The notes under the pieces: model-generated
Database searches by the model: none
What the model was told of the DNA's origin: nothing
What the model saw: only the letters and a program-made list of their open reading frames with translations
Position numbers and translations under genes: made by a program
Shown: positions 57,401-62,000 of the stretch, piece after piece
How the letters are laid out: each line of letters begins with the position of its first letter
Position numbering within the stretch: position 1 is the first letter of the stretch
Assembly: GCA_014529385.2 (NCBI GenBank)
Contig: CM043962.1
Span: 36,857,098 to 36,919,097 of the forward strand
Length of the DNA: 62,000 nt
DNA from: Adiantum capillus-veneris
Taxonomy: Eukaryota; Streptophyta; Polypodiopsida; Polypodiales; Pteridaceae
Direction of reading: 5' to 3'

Positions 57401-60400
57401 GACGATAGGTCATTGTGAGTTTCTATGGATACCGCATTCACTCTCTGTCGTCTTGAGAGTGCATCGGCCACTTGATTATGCTTGCTAGCAATGTGAGCAA
57501 TATGAAAATGAAATTTTGAAAGGAAATTTTCCCACCTCATTTGTTTATCGGAGATCTTGGTCTGCGTCATGAAGTACTTAAGGCTTTGGTGATCCGTTCG
57601 GAGAATGAAAGGAATCCCCAATAAATAGTGCTTCCATGAGTCTAGAGCATGTAGAACTACTAAGAGTTCCTTCTCATATATACCTAGAGCTTGATCAACA
57701 GGGTCGAGCCTTTGACTTTCAGAGGCTATGGTATGCCCTTCTTGGAGCAAGACAACTCCAAGGCAATCACCACAAGCGTCGCATTGGACCTCAAATGGCT
57801 TTGAGAGAGATCCAGTAGTGTAAGCACAGGTTGAGAGACAAGATTTTCTTTAAGCTTTTTGAAAGCATTGTTCTCCTTGGTGGACCATATATACCTAACA
57901 TTTTTCTTTGTTAGGTCATGTAATGGTCCCGTGATTTGTGAGAACTTTTCTATGAAGTGTCTATAATATGCACACATACCTATAAAGCTTCTTAGTTCAT
58001 GCAGATTCCTTAGATTAGGCCATTCTTTTAATACCTCTAGCTTTGATGGATCCATTTGGATGCCATCTTGAGAGATAATGTGACCTAAATATTAATCTCT
58101 TGTAAAAAAATGACTTTTCTTTCGATTAATATAAAGTTTATTCTCTTGTAAAACTTGAAATATTACTTGGAGGTATTTCTTGTGTTCGTCTAATGAATTA
58201 GACTAGATGATTATATCATCAAAGAACACCCCAATAAAGCTTCGATGAGGCCTGAATAGCTTCTCCATCAGACAGTTGAATGTGGTTGGTGCATTGGTCA
58301 AGCCAAAAGGCATGATAATGTACTCCTAAAGACCAAACATAGTGAAAAATGCGGCCTTTACAATGTCTTGATCAACTATCCTTATTTGATGGTAGCCACT
58401 TTTTAGGTCAATCCTACTAAAGTAGGTTGACCCCTGTAGCTTATCAAATAGGCCTTCTACCTGTGGAACGGGAAACCTATTCTTGATAGTGATCTTATTT
58501 AGTACTCTATAGTTGACACACATACGATATGTGCCATCTTTCTTTTGCACTAATAATATTGGCGAAAAAAATGGAGATGAGCTAGGCCTAACCATGCCTT
58601 TCTCAACCAACTCATGCACTTCCCGCATAATCTCCTCTTGTTGAGCTTGAGAAAACTTGATAAGGAGATTTATTAGGTGGTGAGCTTCCTAGAAGAAGTC
58701 AATTGCATGGTCGGCATCCCCTCGTTTGGGAGGTAGCTCACAAGGGATGTCATCGATAAAACCTTTTGGAATCTCTTGAGGAAATTGGGTAACTCTAATT
58801 CCTTTTGAATGTTTATATCTTTTTTTGCTAGAACATTAGGTTCATTTTTTAGAATCTTTAACAAAAATCATGTACATGGAAATAGAGCCCTTTATGGACT
58901 TATTGAAAGCTTCCTTATGTACAATGGGTATAGTACTACCCAACTCCTTAGCATCTATGTACATATCTTTTTCCCTGTACCTAAAGTAGATTTGTCTTTC
59001 AGGGAATTAACATTGGTAGCCATGCGATCAAACCATGGTGCCCCTAGGATTACATCCTCATGCTTGAGAGGAGAGATGAAGAAATCCTCCTTGTCCACAT
59101 AGCTTTGGACATGGAGCCTCAATTTCCCAATTAAGGGAGTGACTGAGGCTTCTTGCCCCTTGAAAGCACCATTGGCAGGTAGGACATGTCCCATCTTATA
59201 GGCTTGGATGCCTAGCTTGGTGGCCAACTCTATGGATATGAAATTGTGAGTAGAACCAAGGTCAAAGAGAATGAAAGCATCATTTTCTCTTAGCTTTCCC
59301 CAAGCATGACATAGAGGAGATCCTTTGTGATGAGCACCCTCTTCTTGAATTTCGACCAAGGTAGCTCTAGGAGGCTCATTACCTGTATTCTTGTGGGGGC
59401 AAGCACGATAGGCATGCCCTTGCTCCCCGCACTTGAAACAACGGTTATCTTTTTGATAACACTCTAGCTCTTTAGGAGAGAGTTTATTTTTGCCTTTATA
59501 AACTCCCTTCTCCTTAGCTTTGTTGTTGTTGGTGTTGCCTTTGGGAGACTTTTGGACGTTGTCCTTCCCATTAGGTTCTTTACGGTCCTTGTTTCCCATG
59601 GGCTTAAGATTTCTCTTAGCCCCTTGCTGGAAGTTGATTCTTGAAGCCACCATGGTATGATGTATGACCGCAGATATGGTGTGTGGCCTTTGGAAGTTAA
59701 CATACTCCGCCATATCCTCAAATAAACTTGCACAAAATTGTTGATTTTGCTCTGCAAAATCCATCTTTTTGTAAACATTGTCTTTGAGATGTAAATCCCA
59801 AAACTTGTCTACATATTTATGAATAGATTAGTAGGGAGAGAGCTTCAAGCTTTGCCATTCGGTGAGTACTTTGAATTTGGCATTGGTAGCCAAAAACTGC
59901 TTCATGATGGAAGCTCTTAAAGCTTTCCATGTTCGTGGAGCGTTGCCCTTTGCTCATAGGCTAGATCACCATTGCCTAGCAGACTTTTGAAAATACATAG
60001 CTACATGATGTAGCTTAGAGGACTCCGTGAAGCCCTCATCTCCAAATGCCGCATTGAATTGTTGGATAAAGACCAAGACTTTGTCCGTAGCACCAAAGGT
60101 GCCATCGTAGGTAAGGAAAGAGATGTTCTTTCCTCCCTCTTTGAACTTTTTGAGATTGGACGACCTTTTTCAGGTGGCATAGAATTTCCTATGGCCTCTT
60201 CTTTTGGGTGGTTAGAGAGTTGGACCATCACTTTCTTCAGAAGAGGAAGAGTTTGAGGTGGATGGAAGAGGGTGACCTCTTTCTCGCCTTTTTCTTCCCT
60301 TGTTCCTCCTTGTCTGCACCATCACTTTCCTCAGAAGAGGAAGAGGATGAAGAAGATGGAGAAGAGGGTGACCTCTTTCTCGCCTTTTTCTTCTCTTGTT

Positions 60401-60906
60401 TTCTCTCTTTCCTCTTCAAATTATGGTGAAGAGGAGTATGTGATGGTCTTCTCTGTTTAGGGGGCGTTGGAGAGCGTTTTACCCGCCATCTTCGTGGAGC
60501 CATTTCCATCGAGATGGCAGGAGACTCACTTCTTTCTCGTTCTTTCGGTGGGGGCTCTACCGTTGAAACTTGGGTTCTCCTTTGAAAGGGAGATGCCTCA
60601 TTGAGTAGCAAGTTTTTGAGCCCTTCATACAGATCCTCCTTTTCTTCCCTTTATCGGAGAGAGTCCTCTTTTGGAAGTCTCACCAGGAGCCTTCCTAGGT
60701 ACTCTCTCTTCTTGGTGTGGAGTTTGGAGAATACCATGGGCGCGCAATTGCTGTAGCACTTCAGCTTGGAGGGATGGATTGCCCAGGGCTTGTTGAAGCC
60801 TAGAAACAAGATAGTTTACAAGCATAGGGACATCATTAGTTGCTCTTTCATTAGCAAAATCAAAGCTATCAACATTCATTTCAATATCTTTTCTTTTTTC
60901 AACCAT
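54408..60906 (-). pseudogene. Element D gag-pol, decayed and split
   Basis: Domains in minus-strand order: Gag N-terminus (60906-60625, MVEKRKDIEMNVDSFDFANE), Ser/Lys/Arg-rich tract (60611-60237), capsid remains (about 60200-59780), zinc knuckle CFKCGEQGHAYRAC (about 59404-59446), protease FILFDLGSTHNFIS with D-L-G (about 59250-59275), reverse transcriptase (58628-57726; the catalytic region near 58215 is broken), RNase H and HHCC of integrase (57750-56983), and the integrase core (56970-56735). The interrupting solo LTR comes next, then the integrase tail (55135-54782) and a chromodomain (LIQFKNYPFEDARWM, 54480-54530, with CGA changed to TGA just before it). At least eight frame breaks are present. 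Compared with B it shows where B's stops arose. Confidence 0.85.
55141..56730 (+). mobile_element. Solo LTR of the B family inside element D
   Basis: It begins TGTCATAATAATC and ends AATGTTACA (1,590 bases), opposite in genomic orientation to the B copy. It is flanked by perfect tattt duplications (55136-55140 and 56731-56735) and sits inside integrase sequence that is continuous once it is removed. No interior remains, as expected from recombination between two LTRs. Its internal CA run is only about 18 bases. Confidence 0.95.
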
Positions 60907-61306
60907 ACTAGAAAATTTTAGGTGTAAATTGTTACTTGTACTTTGGCACTTCAAGCCCTAGTTGCTACTCCTCTTTACCTTCAAAGATAAGAACTCAAGC
61001 ATCTATACCCGTGGCTCGAATATTATTAATTGCAAGGAATAGAAGAGAGGGTTCAATAGAGCCAAAACAGCACTGGTTCCTGTCAAGCTTCTAATAGCTC
61101 AATAATGGTTAAGCCATATGCAAAGCCCCGTAGGACTCCATTATTAAGACCATAGCTCTCGACAGTATCCCTGTTAACTTCATAAAGCAGGCGTACTTCA
61201 AGGATGAAAAATCCCTATTCTACTTACTCTTTTGCAATTAATAACACCAACCATTTGTAGCAAGCTTGAGGACCTCTCTTCTTGAGCAAGAAAAGAGAAA
61301 CCAATA

Positions 61307-61318
61307 GCTCTGATACCA
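61307..61318 (-). other. Primer-binding site of element D
   Basis: The complement reads TGGTATCAGAGC, one base from the 5' LTR. Confidence 0.9.
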
Positions 61319-61319
61319 A

Positions 61320-62000
61320 TGTAACATTTAATGCACTAGTAACTTGTGTGTAGCGAAAATTGATAACAAGTTCCTAATGAGCATAGAGAGATACTTAATT
61401 TGAGAAAGCAACATAACAATTTACACCTAGCTAGTTTAGCATAGACAATACTTGAAAAGAGAGAGAAATGGAACAATTGACCGGATTTACATGGAGCCGG
61501 TCCCCCCTCCAAAAAGGATTTGTATTATAGCTTCTCCCCTCAAAGGAGACTTTTTTACAATACAATCTTTGTGTTCATTGACAAAACTCATTGGTGCAAT
61601 GAAGAGGAAGCTTCATGCACCAAATTATGCTTGAAAAACATACCTAGTGTCCCTAGCCTCAGTCCCAAAACCTCACACACCTTCAAAAATGGTGAGAGCT
61701 AGCAGGGAATGAGGAAAGATTGAGAGAAAGAAGATGTATCTTACGAGAAAGAAGTATTCTCCTCACATAATCGCTCTTAGAGCATAGCTTAGCTTAGTAA
61801 TTAGCATGGTAGAGGAGATGAGCATGCCATTGAAACTTGGCTCTTGGTTGGATTTTCATTCCATAGCCAAGAGTTGTTGGTGTAGGCCTCTACTTCTCAA
61901 TGCTTGGAGAAGGAGATGGAGTTCTTCTTGCATACATGAGTTGTGTGTGTAGCAATGTGTTGGTAAAAAATGCAGCCCTCTCTCTCTTCTTGGTTGACCC
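61320..62000 (-). repeat. 5' LTR of element D (cut by window end)
   Basis: TGTAACATTTAATGCACTAG start matches 52486 onward; a short deletion after about 35 bases removes text present in the 3' LTR. Confidence 0.9.

Larger units (their letters stand above)
52486..62000 (-). mobile_element. Chromovirus D (relative of B), runs off the window
   Basis: The 3' LTR is at 52486-54054, the decayed gag-pol on the minus strand at 54408-60906, the primer site at 61307-61318, and the first 681 bases of the 5' LTR from 61320 to the window end. Proteins are clear homologues of B. A solo B-type LTR (55141-56730) interrupts integrase. Many stops and frameshifts make it older than B. Confidence 0.9.

Overview
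This is nuclear DNA of a land plant with a large, transposon-filled genome. The evidence is spliced genes with GT-AG signals, Ty1/copia and Ty3/gypsy LTR elements primed by initiator Met-tRNA, a CACTA-type relic, a LINE, and many long GA, CT, TA and GT microsatellites. The LINE coding phrases resemble a family I associate with fern genomes. That is recollection, not something the sequence proves, so a fern is only a tentative guess. No rRNA, tRNA, CRISPR or bacterial features are visible.

Region by region: 1-2870 is the only stretch that looks like host genes. An FCP1-like HAD phosphatase gene (+) with a broken acidic N-terminal part converges on an unidentified spliced gene (-), and a TA/GA microsatellite lies between them. 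2871-5593 has no gene I can support. 5594-10090 holds an LTR relic, then a decayed reverse-strand LINE split by an unusual single-LTR insertion. 12367-13040 is a relic of the DUF4216-type segment that accompanies CACTA transposases. 16469-26491 is a complete Tat-lineage Ty3/gypsy element (+) with target duplication, inserted into the terminal region of an older chromovirus (-) that runs to about 31823.

32047-33778 is a coding relic I cannot identify, with two VPNT..AW motif copies. 33784-42722 is a nearly intact chromovirus ('B', -) with target duplication. Its right flank (42728-44953) is the gag start and 5' LTR of a related element 'C'. If B is removed, C's gag frame runs straight into the unidentified relic. 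47510-51529 is an internally deleted Ty1/copia element ('E', +) with perfect target duplication. 52486 to the window end is a decayed relative of B ('D', -), whose integrase gene is split by a solo B-type LTR (55141-56730) with its own target duplication.

How it works together: the retroelements share the standard plan of LTR, primer site, gag, protease, reverse transcriptase, RNase H, integrase, polypurine tract and LTR, but each carries disabling stops, frameshifts or deletions. The nesting gives a relative history: D before the B-type solo LTR, C before B, and the A2 chromovirus before the Tat element. Nothing here forms a host pathway. The most unusual items are the C-gag/unknown-protein junction, the paired small ORFs before Tat gag, the one-LTR insertion in the LINE, and a duplicated splice-acceptor block in the unidentified host gene.
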